From Acholeplasmatales bacterium (lineage in GTDB: Bacteria; Bacillota_I; Bacilli_A; Acholeplasmatales; Anaeroplasmataceae): a stretch of DNA of 38,704 nt. Positions 16,278 through 24,849 of the stretch are shown in pieces (positions within the stretch are counted from its first letter, which is position 1; each line of letters starts with the position of its first letter). The DNA lies in assembly GCA_016288855.1 (NCBI GenBank), contig JAEELJ010000080.1:1-38704 (forward strand), read 5' to 3'. The position numbers were made by a program, and so were the translations under genes. The notes beneath the pieces were generated by a model, which saw nothing but the letters and a program-made list of their open reading frames with translations, had not been told where the DNA came from and did not search any database.

Positions 16278-18205
16278 TAGTCATTATCCTCCTCTTCTAA
16301 TGTGAATGAAACATGGTTTTCTAACCAATCTCTTCTTCTTGCAGAATCATTACCCATTAATACTTCAATCTGATTTTCAGCCTCAGCGGCATCATCAATT
16401 GAAACTTGAACTAATGTACGTGTTTCAGGATTCATAGTTGTATCCCAAAGCTGTTCCGCATTCATTTCACCAAGTCCTTTGTATCTTTGTAGAATAGTTG
16501 GACATTTTGCTTCTTTTAAAATTTTATCTCTTTCCTCATTAGACCATGCATAAAGAATTTCTTCTTTCTTACCACGCTTTGTAATCTTATATAGAGGTGG
16601 TAATGCTAAATAAATTCTTCCATCTTCAACAAGTGGTCTCATATATCTAAAGAAGAATGTTAATAATAATACCTGAATATGAGCACCATCATCATCGGCA
16701 TCTGTCATGATAATGACTTTCTTATAATTACATTTCTTTAAATCGAAATTAACACCATAATCAGCACCAATTGTATAAATCATTGTTGCGATTTCTTCAT
16801 TCTTTAAAGCTGATTCAGCATTAGCCTTTTCAGTATTTAAAACCTTACCTCTTAAAGGTAGGATAGCTTGGAACTTTCTATCTCTTCCTTGCTTAGCTGA
16901 ACCACCGGCAGAATCACCCTCTACTAAATATAATTCGTTAATTTCTTTATTCTTTTCACTTGTAGGTGCAAGCTTTTCACTAATATTTCTTTCAGCTTTT
17001 TCGTGACGATCCATTCTTGCACGTTCACGTGCCTTTCTTGCTTCCTCACGACCTTGAGCTTCTCTTAATGCCTTAGCAACAATACCTTCAGCTAATTCCT
17101 TGTTTTCCATTAGGAAATATCCTAATTTTTCACCAACAATATTTTCAACAGCTGTCTTTGCTGCAGGAGTACCTAGCTTACCCTTTGTTTGACCTTCAAA
17201 TTCAAGTAATGCTTCACCAATTCTAACAGATACAACTGCAGTCATAGCTGTACGTAGATCAGAACCATCAAGTGTAACATTAGCTTTAATTAAATTCATC
17301 TTATGTGCATAATCATTAAATGCTTTTGTTAAGGCAGACTTAAAACCGGTAACATGAGTACCGCCATCACCAGTCTTAACATTGTTAACGAATGATAAAA
17401 TAGTTTCAGAATAAGTTTCAGTGAATTGTAATGCAACCTCAACCTCAATTGAATGCTTTTCTGTTACAGGATAAATGCCTTCAAAATAAGCAGGCTTATG
17501 AAGTGGCTTTTTACCTTCTGATAAGAAGTCTGCAAATTCACTTATACCATCATGATAACAGAATTCTTCTTGCTTCTTCTTTCTCTTATCATTTAAAACT
17601 ATTTTTAAATCCTTAATTAAGAATGCAGATTCTCTTAATCTAGTTTTAATTGTATCGTAGTTATAAACTGTTGTTGTAAAAATAGATGAATCTGGTTTAA
17701 ATGTAACCTCAGTACCTGTTCTTTTAGTATCACCTAAAATTTCAACCTTAGATACTTCCATACCACCATTTTCAAATTTAATTTGATGAATTTTACCTTC
17801 TCTATATGATTTAACAATCATGTATTTAGATAAGGCATTAACAACTGATGCACCTACACCATGTAAACCACCAGATGTCTTATATCCACCTTCACCAAAT
17901 TTACCACCAGCATTAAGCTGTGTATAAATAATTTCCATTGTATTTTTACCAGTTTTATGTTGACCACATGGAACTCCACGGCCATTATCTAAAACTGTTA
18001 TAGAGTTATCTTCATTGATGGTAACATCAATTTCACGTCCATAACCATTAATTGCTTCGTCAATTGAGTTATCTACAATTTCCCAAACAAGGTGATGTAG
18101 ACCACGCTCATCAGTTGAACCAATATACATACCAGGACGCTTTCTAACATGCTCTAAGCCCTCTAAGACTTGAATGGAGCTGTCATCATAAGTGTTCTTA
18201 GCCAT
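16277..18205 (-). CDS. parE: DNA topoisomerase IV subunit B (ParE)
   Basis: ATPase subunit of topoisomerase IV. The GHKL ATPase motifs are EIVDNSIDEA, VLDNGRGVP and the GGLHGVGASVVNALS lid region. A transducer domain follows, then the TOPRIM domain with LVEGDSAGGSAKQGRDR, the PLRGKVLN loop and the metal-binding TDADDDGAHI. The length of 642 is typical. Its stop overlaps the parC start (TAATG). It is divergent from plsY, the same arrangement as parE and plsY in B. subtilis. A likely promoter (TTGAGA, 17 bases, TAATAT) lies at plus 18236-18264. Confidence 0.94.
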   Translation of the reverse strand: MAKNTYDDSSIQVLEGLEHVRKRPGMYIGSTDERGLHHLVWEIVDNSIDEAINGYGREIDVTINEDNSITVLDNGRGVPCGQHKTGKNTMEIIYTQLNAGGKFGEGGYKTSGGLHGVGASVVNALSKYMIVKSYREGKIHQIKFENGGMEVSKVEILGDTKRTGTEVTFKPDSSIFTTTVYNYDTIKTRLRESAFLIKDLKIVLNDKRKKKQEEFCYHDGISEFADFLSEGKKPLHKPAYFEGIYPVTEKHSIEVEVALQFTETYSETILSFVNNVKTGDGGTHVTGFKSALTKAFNDYAHKMNLIKANVTLDGSDLRTAMTAVVSVRIGEALLEFEGQTKGKLGTPAAKTAVENIVGEKLGYFLMENKELAEGIVAKALREAQGREEARKARERARMDRHEKAERNISEKLAPTSEKNKEINELYLVEGDSAGGSAKQGRDRKFQAILPLRGKVLNTEKANAESALKNEEIATMIYTIGADYGVNFDLKKCNYKKVIIMTDADDDGAHIQVLLLTFFFRYMRPLVEDGRIYLALPPLYKITKRGKKEEILYAWSNEERDKILKEAKCPTILQRYKGLGEMNAEQLWDTTMNPETRTLVQVSIDDAAEAENQIEVLMGNDSARRRDWLENHVSFTLEEEDND

Positions 18206-18235
18206 TAAATCACTCTCTTTCCAATCATATTTTTT

Positions 18236-18264
18236 ATATTAACATAAAGGTTATGCTTTCTCAA
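18236..18264 (-). promoter_or_regulatory. Likely parE-parC promoter
   Basis: On the minus strand TTGAGA (plus 18259-18264) and TAATAT (plus 18236-18241) are separated by 17 bases. This lies about 35 bases upstream of the parE ATG, in the divergent spacer shared with plsY. Confidence 0.5.
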
Positions 18265-18355
18265 TGAAATAAAAATATTTTTATAGTTTTCATTTTTTTC
18301 ATAATATTTTTTTATTATAAAATATATATTTTATATATTATAGTTAATAATCATT

Positions 18356-18383
18356 TTGACTATATGTTTTTTTATAGTATAAT
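18356..18383 (+). promoter_or_regulatory. plsY promoter
   Basis: TTGACT (18356-18361), a 16-base spacer and TATAAT (18378-18383) are near-consensus sigma-A elements. The ribosome binding site follows at 18395-18400. Confidence 0.8.
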
Positions 18384-18408
18384 TTTAGATGTTTAGAGGT
18401 AAATGAAT

Positions 18409-19221
18409 ATGAATTTTTTAGAGACCATTACTACAGTTATTGATACTATAGAAAGATCATCTACTAATCAGGCATTAGGATATGTTATTTGTGTATGTGC
18501 TCTAATATTGTCTTATCTTATTGGTTCAATTCCATTTGGAGTTGTAATAGGTAAACTAATATGTCATAAGGATATTAGAGAATATGGAAGTAAAAATATA
18601 GGTTCTACTAACGCTATAAGAGTATTAGGAAAGCCAGTAGGATTTATTGTATTCTTCTTTGATGTATTTAAAGGTGCATTAATTATACTTTTAATGATGC
18701 TTCTTAAAGCAACTAATGTTTATGTAACACCAATTGATTACTTTTGGTATGGTGCTTTCGCAATAGTAGGACACTCATTCTCAATATTTTTAAAATTTAA
18801 GGGTGGTAAGGCTGTTGCAACATCATTAGGTGTTGTATTAGTATTATCTCCTATGTCTGCTATTAACTGTTTAATTGTATTTTTATTAATTTTATATATA
18901 ACTGGATATGTATCTTTAGCATCTACAGGCGCAACAATCACAGTTGTTACAACAGGCTGGATATTATATGCAGTTGGAATTCCTTATGGTGAAGCTTCAA
19001 ATTTCTTAGAATACTATATATCTAATCCTGGATTAGGCTTATGTATTCTATTCTGCATTATGGGACTTTTAATTATTCTTAAGCATATAAAGAATTATAA
19101 GAGATTAATCAATGGTACAGAATCTAATTTCAAAAAAGCTAAAAAAGAAAAGAAAGAAGCTCTTTTAAAAGAAAAAATGGAAAAGAATGATTCTTCTAAT
19201 GCTGAAGAAAATAAACAATAA
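18409..19221 (+). CDS. plsY: Glycerol-3-phosphate acyltransferase PlsY
   Basis: Integral membrane enzyme that transfers acyl groups from acyl-phosphate to glycerol 3-phosphate, the first step of phospholipid synthesis. All three family motifs are visible: GSKNIGSTNAIRVLG, then GHSFSIFLKFKGGKAVATSLG with KFKGGKA, then the SLAS loop. Several hydrophobic helices surround them. AGAGGT at 18395-18400 is 8 bases from the ATG at 18409, while the ATG at 18403 is only 2 bases away, so I use the second. At about 270 residues it is longer than the usual 190-220: it has an extra N-terminal segment, an insert before the last helix and a lysine-rich cytoplasmic tail. It is divergent from parE. Confidence 0.92.
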   Translation: MNFLETITTVIDTIERSSTNQALGYVICVCALILSYLIGSIPFGVVIGKLICHKDIREYGSKNIGSTNAIRVLGKPVGFIVFFFDVFKGALIILLMMLLKATNVYVTPIDYFWYGAFAIVGHSFSIFLKFKGGKAVATSLGVVLVLSPMSAINCLIVFLLILYITGYVSLASTGATITVVTTGWILYAVGIPYGEASNFLEYYISNPGLGLCILFCIMGLLIILKHIKNYKRLINGTESNFKKAKKEKKEALLKEKMEKNDSSNAEENKQ

Positions 19222-19225
19222 TAAA

Positions 19226-19251
19226 AATCCGGTCGAACCGGATTTTTTTTT
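19226..19251 (+). terminator. Terminator after plsY
   Basis: AATCCGGT/ACCGGATT stem, CGA loop and nine T. It faces the terminator of the convergent ferredoxin gene. Confidence 0.92.
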
Positions 19252-19256
19252 ACTAC

Positions 19257-19282
19257 AAATAAAAAAGAGACTAAGGAGTCTC
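19257..19282 (-). terminator. Terminator after the ferredoxin gene
   Basis: On the minus strand the stem GAGACT/AGTCTC with a 4-base loop is followed by six T. It lies 16 bases past the ferredoxin stop. Confidence 0.8.
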
Positions 19283-19298
19283 CTTTTATAAGTTTATA

Positions 19299-19469
19299 CT
19301 ATTCTTCAACGATAGCATCAACTGGGCATACACCTTGGCAAGAACCACAATCAATGCAAGTTTCAGGATCGATGTGAGAAACATCTTCTACAGTAATTGC
19401 ACTAACTGGGCATTCACCTGCGCAAGCACCACAAGCAATACATGTATCTTCAATAACTTTTCTAGGCAT
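19299..19469 (-). CDS. 2[4Fe-4S] ferredoxin
   Basis: Small electron carrier of clostridial type, 56 residues. It has two classic clusters of cysteines, C10-x2-C13-x2-C16-x3-C20-P and C38-x2-C41-x2-C44-x3-C48-P, each exchanging one Cys for the two cubanes. I chose the ATG at plus 19467-19469 because AGGAGG lies 8 bases upstream. The longer frame with six extra residues runs through that site. It is alone between two terminators, so it is monocistronic. It implies anaerobic or low-potential metabolism. Its redox partners are not in this window. Confidence 0.92.
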   Translation of the reverse strand: MPRKVIEDTCIACGACAGECPVSAITVEDVSHIDPETCIDCGSCQGVCPVDAIVEE

Positions 19470-19636
19470 AATTAATTCCTCCTTCATTTCTTGTAATTTT
19501 ATTATAACATTTAAATAATTAGTTAGTCTATAATAACAATAATTTATAATAATATTAAAATTGTCTTAATCAATTATAATTTATAATTGAAAATAATGAT
19601 TAACAAGTGTAAAATAAAAGCGTTGAGGTGAATATA

Positions 19637-19885
19637 ATGTTTCTAGAAATTTGGCAGTTCATTATAATTGTTATAGTTTTAATCGTATTAGTTGCCATTG
19701 CTACATTCTTTATCACAAGAAAGATATTTGAACGTACATTAGAAAAGAATCCTCCAATTAATGAGGATATGATTCGTGCAATGATGACTCAGATGGGACG
19801 TACTCCATCAGAAAAGCAAGTTCGTGCAGTTATGAACAGCATGAATAATGCAAAAACTAAGTCTGATAAAAAAGAACAAAAGTAA
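19637..19885 (+). CDS. YneF family (UPF0154) membrane protein
   Basis: 82-residue protein with one N-terminal membrane helix (about 4-28) followed by a short cytoplasmic domain containing [13 protein letters not shown] and [19 protein letters not shown], which is the conserved signature of the YneF/UPF0154 family in Bacillota. Function is unknown, though it is widely conserved. GAGGTG at 19625-19630 places the start at the ATG at 19637 rather than the GTG within that site. In B. subtilis yneF lies near plsY/parE, as here. The C-terminus is lysine-rich. Confidence 0.85.
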   Translation: MFLEIWQFIIIVIVLIVLVAIATFFITRKIFERTLEKNPPINEDMIRAMMTQMGRTPSEKQVRAVMNSMNNAKTKSDKKEQK

Positions 19886-19898
19886 TAAATTACTTTAA

Positions 19899-19931
19899 AA
19901 GAGGTTCTCGTTTTGAGAACCTCTTCTTTTT
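19899..19931 (+). terminator. Terminator after yneF
   Basis: An 11-bp stem AAGAGGTTCTC/GAGAACCTCTT with the loop GTTTT, then a T-rich tail. Confidence 0.92.
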
Positions 19932-19932
19932 A

Positions 19933-19974
19933 TATCTTTAAAATCTTCAGTTGGTAGGTTGTTAATTTAAAGAA
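19933..19974. repeat. 42-bp interspersed repeat, second copy
   Basis: Perfect 42-base reverse complement of 1543-1584. The ends CTTTAAA and TTTAAAG are complementary and the core is GTTGGTAGGTTGTTA. It is intergenic, between the yneF terminator and the lipoprotein gene, with no transposase nearby. Confidence 0.85.
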
Positions 19975-20018
19975 TCAAATAATTATTCATAAGCTTTTAC
20001 TATAAAAGACCAAAAATT

Positions 20019-20405
20019 TTAATATAATTTAACAATTCTACCATCAAGCTTACCATCTTCAACCTTTTGATAATAAGTCTGATAAGTTTCTTTTGTTGTA
20101 TCTTCTACTGTTTTTTCTTGAAAATGATAAATAAAATATTTATTAATATTTTCTTCATCAACAGTAATATTTAATTCATAATAATATGTTCTTACTTCTT
20201 TTGTTTCATTGTCGTTCTTAACACTTTGTCTAACATAAACATAAGTACATGAATCATAATTTATATCTTTACCTTCATATAATGAAGAAAGATTTTCTTT
20301 GTATAAATCTAATCCATTTTCTGCTGAATTCATTTTACAAGATGTTAATAACATAATCGTAAATAACATTATTATTGAAAAAATAATTTTAAATTTAGTT
20401 TTCAT
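20019..20405 (-). CDS. Small predicted lipoprotein
   Basis: Unrecognised family. The N-terminus is a lipoprotein signal: basic MKTKFK, a hydrophobic core, then LLTSC with the lipidated Cys at about residue 23. The roughly 105 mature residues are hydrophilic, rich in Tyr, Lys and Glu, and probably beta-rich (YYELNITVDEENINKYFIYHFQ). It should be anchored outside the membrane. It overlaps the end of the upstream membrane-protein gene by 11 bases, so the two are probably co-expressed. The function cannot be inferred. Confidence 0.7.
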   Translation of the reverse strand: MKTKFKIIFSIIMLFTIMLLTSCKMNSAENGLDLYKENLSSLYEGKDINYDSCTYVYVRQSVKNDNETKEVRTYYYELNITVDEENINKYFIYHFQEKTVEDTTKETYQTYYQKVEDGKLDGRIVKLY

Positions 20406-20727
20406 TCTTTTTATCCTTTGCTTCTATACTAGTAATTCCATATATCTTACAATATCTTTTATATGCTTCATTATCAGTGTATGATTCAATTTTTTGTTTA
20501 GCAATTTTATTAAATTTTATTGCAAGTGGAATATCAAATATTCCAGCTAAAATCATAACAACGCCGATAATAAGTATAGACTTATTGTAATTTTCTATAC
20601 AAAGGAAAATACCAAATCCAACAAAAGAAACACCAAAAATAATTAATATAATAGCCAAGACTAAAATTAATTTTCTTTGGTGACTTCTATATTTATTAGC
20701 GTATATCCTTACGTTTTCATTTTCCAT
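20395..20727 (-). CDS. Small two-helix membrane protein
   Basis: A 110-residue protein with a basic N-terminus and two hydrophobic stretches (about 20-43 and 50-70), then a charged C-terminus. No family is recognised. TTGGTGA lies before the ATG. It overlaps the lipoprotein gene downstream, which suggests a two-gene envelope unit. Confidence 0.65.
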   Translation of the reverse strand: MENENVRIYANKYRSHQRKLILVLAIILIIFGVSFVGFGIFLCIENYNKSILIIGVVMILAGIFDIPLAIKFNKIAKQKIESYTDNEAYKRYCKIYGITSIEAKDKKNEN

Positions 20728-20780
20728 TTGAAATCACCAAAGAAATTATATCATAAATTTATTTAAATTTAATACTATTT

Positions 20781-22829
20781 TTAATCTTCTGCCTTATATG
20801 CCTTCTTTAATGTCTCTTGAACATTATATGGAGCTTCTTCATATCCATAGAATTCACGGTTAAAGAAACCAGAGCCCTGAGTTATACTCTTTAAATCATT
20901 AACATATTCCATAATTTCAGCCTCAGGTACAACTGCAGTAATCTTTTGATTACCTGTTGAAGAAACACCCATATCAATGACCTTAGCACGTCTTTGATTT
21001 AAATCAGATAATACAGCACCAACGTCATTAGATGTTACATTAACATTAATTAAGCACATTGGTTCTAAAATAACAGGCTTACAATTTAGATACGCATCCT
21101 TAAATGCAAGCTTTGCAGCCATCTTGAATGCTAATTCATTAGAATCAACTGGATGATACTTACCATCCTTTAATATTGCATGAACACCAATTACTGGATA
21201 TCCAGCAAGTAAACCTTTTTCTAATGCTTCAAAGAAGCCTTTTTCAACAGCTGGGAAGTAATTTTTAGGTACTGCACCACCAAATACTTCTTCAGTAAAT
21301 ATAGATTCTTCTGCAGGTTCAAAATCCATTTCAACAACTCCATAGAATCCTGAACCACCACTTTGTTTAATATATCTACCATTACCAGTTGCTTTTGATC
21401 TAATTGTTTCACGATAAACAATTTTAACGTCTTCAACATCAACCGCAAGCTTATAAGTATTCTTCATTCTATCAAGAATATAATTTAGATGACCTAATGA
21501 TGTTGTACCAATAAGTTGCTGACTTGTTTCAATATTTCTCTTTAATTCTATAGATTGGTCTTCTAGCATAAATTTAGCTAAAACTTGTCCCATCTTATCT
21601 TCATCAGCCTTAGAATGTGGTACTAAAGACTTATAATAAACTGCAGTTGGGAATTCAATTTTTGGATATTTAACAATATTTTTAGGATCAGATAATGTCA
21701 TTGATGTCTTTAATCCATCAATCTTAGAAACAGCACCTATATCACCTGCATGTATTTCCTTTGCAGAATCTAATTTTCCACCACAAACAGTATATAATTG
21801 AGAAACTACAATAGTCTTATCAAGTTCAGAAACATATAATGTATCACCTTGCTTAATAACACCTGAATTTACTTTAAAAATTGATGTAACTCCACTATAA
21901 GGATCAACATTTGTTTTAAAAATAAATGCACTTGCAGGCTCACTATCTATAGTCTTTCTTTCAACTAAATTACCATTATTATCTTCAGCCTTTAGAGATT
22001 CTAAATCACTTGGATTAGGTAAGTAGTCAACAAACATTTGTAACATTGTATGTAGACCGATATTCTTTGTTGCAGAACCAACTAAAACTGGTGTTAATTC
22101 ACCATTTAGAACGCCATTTCTTAAGCCAGTTTGAATTTCTTCTTTTGTAAGCTGTTCACCACCAAAGAACTTTTCAAGTAATTCTTCATCTGTAGATGCA
22201 ACGGCTTCAATCATAGTATTATGTAATTCAAATACCTTTGCGCGCTTTTCAGGATAAATTTCTGCATCAACACAATCTTTTCCGTTATATTTTCTAGCAG
22301 TTAATGTAACGCAGTTAACAAATCCATCAAATTCATCTTCATGTCCCATTGGATAACAGAATGGAATAGCTTGCTTACCAAGCTTTTCTCTAATATCTTC
22401 TAATAACTTATCGAATTTAACATTCTCTTTATCCATTTTATTAACATAAATAATTGTTGGAATGTTTCTCTTTCTTAGCATACGATAATGCTTAACAGTT
22501 TGAACCTCAACACCTGCCTGTGCATTAACAACTAATACTGCGCCTTTACAAATATTAACAGATGCAATAGCTTCCCCAATAAAATCATCTGAGCCTGGAA
22601 TATCAATTAAATTAATTGTATATCCATTATACTTAATAGGTACAATAGATGACTTAATTGAGGATAATTTAGCCTTCTCCTCTGCTAAATAATCTGAAAT
22701 TGTAGTTCCTTTTTCTACAACCCCTTTTTCTTTACCTGTAGTAAGAGAATATAATGCCTCTACTAAGGTAGTCTTGCCACTCCCTAAGTGGCCAAGTACT
22801 GAAATGTTTCTGATTTTTACATCAGCCAT
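20781..22829 (-). CDS. EF-G-like translation factor GTPase
   Basis: Paralogue of elongation factor G with the full domain order (G domain, II, III, IV, V), 682 residues. The P-loop GHLGSGKT is at 13-20 and NKMD at 130-133. The G3 motif reads DIPGS (76-80), where canonical EF-G has DTPGH, so the catalytic histidine is replaced by Ser80. This class of EF-G-like proteins (often annotated FusA-like or EF-G type II) has no settled role, and the true fusA normally lies in the str operon. I chose the ATG at plus 22827-22829 because AAAGGAGTGA lies in front of it. The 14-codon longer frame covers that site and the promoter. Confidence 0.88.
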   Translation of the reverse strand: MADVKIRNISVLGHLGSGKTTLVEALYSLTTGKEKGVVEKGTTISDYLAEEKAKLSSIKSSIVPIKYNGYTINLIDIPGSDDFIGEAIASVNICKGAVLVVNAQAGVEVQTVKHYRMLRKRNIPTIIYVNKMDKENVKFDKLLEDIREKLGKQAIPFCYPMGHEDEFDGFVNCVTLTARKYNGKDCVDAEIYPEKRAKVFELHNTMIEAVASTDEELLEKFFGGEQLTKEEIQTGLRNGVLNGELTPVLVGSATKNIGLHTMLQMFVDYLPNPSDLESLKAEDNNGNLVERKTIDSEPASAFIFKTNVDPYSGVTSIFKVNSGVIKQGDTLYVSELDKTIVVSQLYTVCGGKLDSAKEIHAGDIGAVSKIDGLKTSMTLSDPKNIVKYPKIEFPTAVYYKSLVPHSKADEDKMGQVLAKFMLEDQSIELKRNIETSQQLIGTTSLGHLNYILDRMKNTYKLAVDVEDVKIVYRETIRSKATGNGRYIKQSGGSGFYGVVEMDFEPAEESIFTEEVFGGAVPKNYFPAVEKGFFEALEKGLLAGYPVIGVHAILKDGKYHPVDSNELAFKMAAKLAFKDAYLNCKPVILEPMCLINVNVTSNDVGAVLSDLNQRRAKVIDMGVSSTGNQKITAVVPEAEIMEYVNDLKSITQGSGFFNREFYGYEEAPYNVQETLKKAYKAED

Positions 22830-22869
22830 AAATATCACTCCTTTTTTTGAAAACGTTTTTGTTAAATTC

Positions 22870-22878
22870 ATTATACCA
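22870..22878 (-). promoter_or_regulatory. Extended -10 promoter of the EF-G-like gene
   Basis: On the minus strand TGGTATAAT (TATAAT at plus 22870-22875) lies about 40 bases before the chosen ATG. This matches an extended -10. Confidence 0.6.
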
Positions 22879-22920
22879 TGAGAGCAATTATTTTTAAACT
22901 ATTTTTAATTACAAAAATAA

Positions 22921-22940
22921 AAACAGTGTTTCCACTGTTT
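22921..22940 (-). terminator. Terminator after popT (DUF368)
   Basis: AAACAGTG/CACTGTTT stem with a 4-base loop. On the minus strand it is followed by TTATTTTTG. It separates the DUF368 gene from the EF-G-like gene. Confidence 0.85.
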
Positions 22941-22945
22941 ATATT

Positions 22946-23974
22946 TTAGTTATTATTATCTAAAGAATTTAGATTTTCTTCTATATTTTCTTCTTTAATA
23001 TTTTCATTTAATGTATTTATTTCTTCTAATTTTTCTTCAAATGCTTTATCTTTATTATTCTTTTCAGTAATCTTTGCAATCATAAATGATGCAACAACAC
23101 CTAAGAGTAAAACAATAACACCAACTATAATTCTCCATGACTCATCTAGAAGTGATGGATAAACATATCCATTACCTGCTTCAACAGCTTCAATTGTTAC
23201 AGAACTGTTATTTGTAAAATAATTAAAGAAAATACAAACAATTGAACCGATAACGAATCCTATAATTGCATAATAAGAACCAATTGGGAATTTCTTCATA
23301 AGCTTACGAATAATCTTTGCGGCAGGTATAATACCACATAATATACCTAATCCAACAGGTAACGCAAATAATATTACATCTGGCCATGAATGAATATGTA
23401 CTACATTTGATATTGCTGTAAGTAATGGTTCATAATAACCTAGAATTAAGAATATTAAAATACCTGATACCCCAGGGATAATCATTGCGAATATTCCAAT
23501 AAAGCCACATAAGAATAATAATATATAATCAGTTGCTTTTAAATCATTATATGCCTTAGTTGAATCACTTTTTAAGAAATATCCTAATAGCATAAATCCA
23601 ATGATTACTGAAAGTGAAATTAAAAATGATAAAAAATACTTCCAGTTAATCTTTTTAATAACAGGCTTAATAGTTGAAGGAAGTGTACCAATAATAATTC
23701 CTGCAAAGCCACATATTGTTATAAAAGGAATATATTTTAATAATATTTTTTTAATTAATATTCCGCCACCTAAAACACCAATTACAGTACCTATTAATAA
23801 AATAGTTAAAAATATAATTGATTTTTTAAATGTTTTTCTAATATTTGAAATACTTTCTAGTGTTTCATCATAAATACCACATATTACTAACGTAGTACCA
23901 CCTGAACCACCAGGAATAAGATTTGAAACCCCAAAAAGAATGCTTTTTAACAACAAAATAAATTTACTAAACAT
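22946..23974 (-). CDS. popT: DUF368 membrane protein, PopT-type undecaprenyl-phosphate translocase
   Basis: Polytopic membrane protein (about 8-9 hydrophobic helices, 342 residues). It has the two hallmark DUF368 loops: NLIPGGSGGTT near residue 20 and MIIPGVSGILIF in the middle. DUF368 proteins (PopT) have been shown to recycle undecaprenyl phosphate across the membrane for wall synthesis. That role is taken from the family and not shown here. The last 50 residues are a charged cytoplasmic tail rich in Glu and Asn. It is 42 bases behind radC on the same strand and ends in its own terminator. AGGTGAG precedes the ATG. Confidence 0.85.
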   Translation of the reverse strand: MFSKFILLLKSILFGVSNLIPGGSGGTTLVICGIYDETLESISNIRKTFKKSIIFLTILLIGTVIGVLGGGILIKKILLKYIPFITICGFAGIIIGTLPSTIKPVIKKINWKYFLSFLISLSVIIGFMLLGYFLKSDSTKAYNDLKATDYILLFLCGFIGIFAMIIPGVSGILIFLILGYYEPLLTAISNVVHIHSWPDVILFALPVGLGILCGIIPAAKIIRKLMKKFPIGSYYAIIGFVIGSIVCIFFNYFTNNSSVTIEAVEAGNGYVYPSLLDESWRIIVGVIVLLLGVVASFMIAKITEKNNKDKAFEEKLEEINTLNENIKEENIEENLNSLDNNN

Positions 23975-24016
23975 CTCACCTAAAACCTCACAAATTCGAT
24001 TATAACCGATTTAATA

Positions 24017-24700
24017 CTATTTTTCAATTTCATCGTATAATTTTGATTCAGTTATAGAATAAAAACTATTATCACCTAATACTATATGATCAAATAAATG
24101 TATATTTAATTTATTTAAAACATTTGCAATATCCTTAGTTGCTTCAACATCACTTAATGAAGGAGTTGGATCTCCTGATGGATGATTATGTATCATAAAT
24201 ATTCCAAAGCATTCATAAGTTAATGCATGCTTAATAATAATCTTATCAGGCACTAAAACCTTATTAAGCTCATTATTCATATATTTTTCCTTCTTTATTA
24301 CCCTACACTTATTATCAACATATAAAATAGTAAGAATCTCTTTTTTCTCTAAAATATAATCATTACATATATAATCATATACATCATGTGCATATAATAA
24401 TTCTTTATTTTTATCTTTAACCTCAAGAACACGTCTTGTTATTTCAAATGCGGCAAGTAATTTTGTAGCCTTTGCTTCCTTAATTCCTTTTATTTCCTTC
24501 AATTCATCATATGACATCATAAAAAGTCCTTTTAATGAATAATTATGTATCAACCTTTGGGATAAATCTAAAACTGATTCATCCTTATTACCTACCCCAA
24601 GCATAATTGCCAGTAATTCAATATCAGATAAGCTCTTAACGCCACCTTTAATAAGCTTCTCTCTTGGTTTTATATCATCATCTAGCATAGACATCTTCAT
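24017..24700 (-). CDS. radC: RadC family JAB-domain protein
   Basis: The protein combines an N-terminal helix-hairpin-helix region (ELKEIKGIKEAKATKLLAAFEI, about 66-87) with a JAB/MPN domain whose zinc motif is complete: E121, H171-N-H173-P, S181 and D184. RadC proteins are conserved in bacteria, but a DNA repair role is doubtful and the biochemical role is unsettled. I use the ATG at plus 24698-24700, six bases from GAGGTG. The GTG upstream is part of that site. The ribosome binding site is the 3' arm of a 9-bp hairpin (AAAATCACC/GGTGATTTT), which may reduce translation. Confidence 0.9.
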   Translation of the reverse strand: MKMSMLDDDIKPREKLIKGGVKSLSDIELLAIMLGVGNKDESVLDLSQRLIHNYSLKGLFMMSYDELKEIKGIKEAKATKLLAAFEITRRVLEVKDKNKELLYAHDVYDYICNDYILEKKEILTILYVDNKCRVIKKEKYMNNELNKVLVPDKIIIKHALTYECFGIFMIHNHPSGDPTPSLSDVEATKDIANVLNKLNIHLFDHIVLGDNSFYSITESKLYDEIEK

Positions 24701-24812
24701 TAAAATCACCTCTTTGGTGATTTTATCATTTATATAAAAATATATAAATTTTCTAAATTAGAATATTATTTATTTTTAGAAAAAATACTAATTAATTATT
24801 TATAGAATAAAT

Positions 24813-24838
24813 AAAAGAGCTAAATCATTAGCTCTTTT
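24813..24838 (-). terminator. Terminator after folC
   Basis: An 11-bp stem AAAAGAGCTAA/TTAGCTCTTTT with the loop ATCA. T-rich sequence follows on both strands. It lies just beyond the folC stop and ends the T-box operon. Confidence 0.85.
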
Positions 24839-24849
24839 TAGAAAAATTA

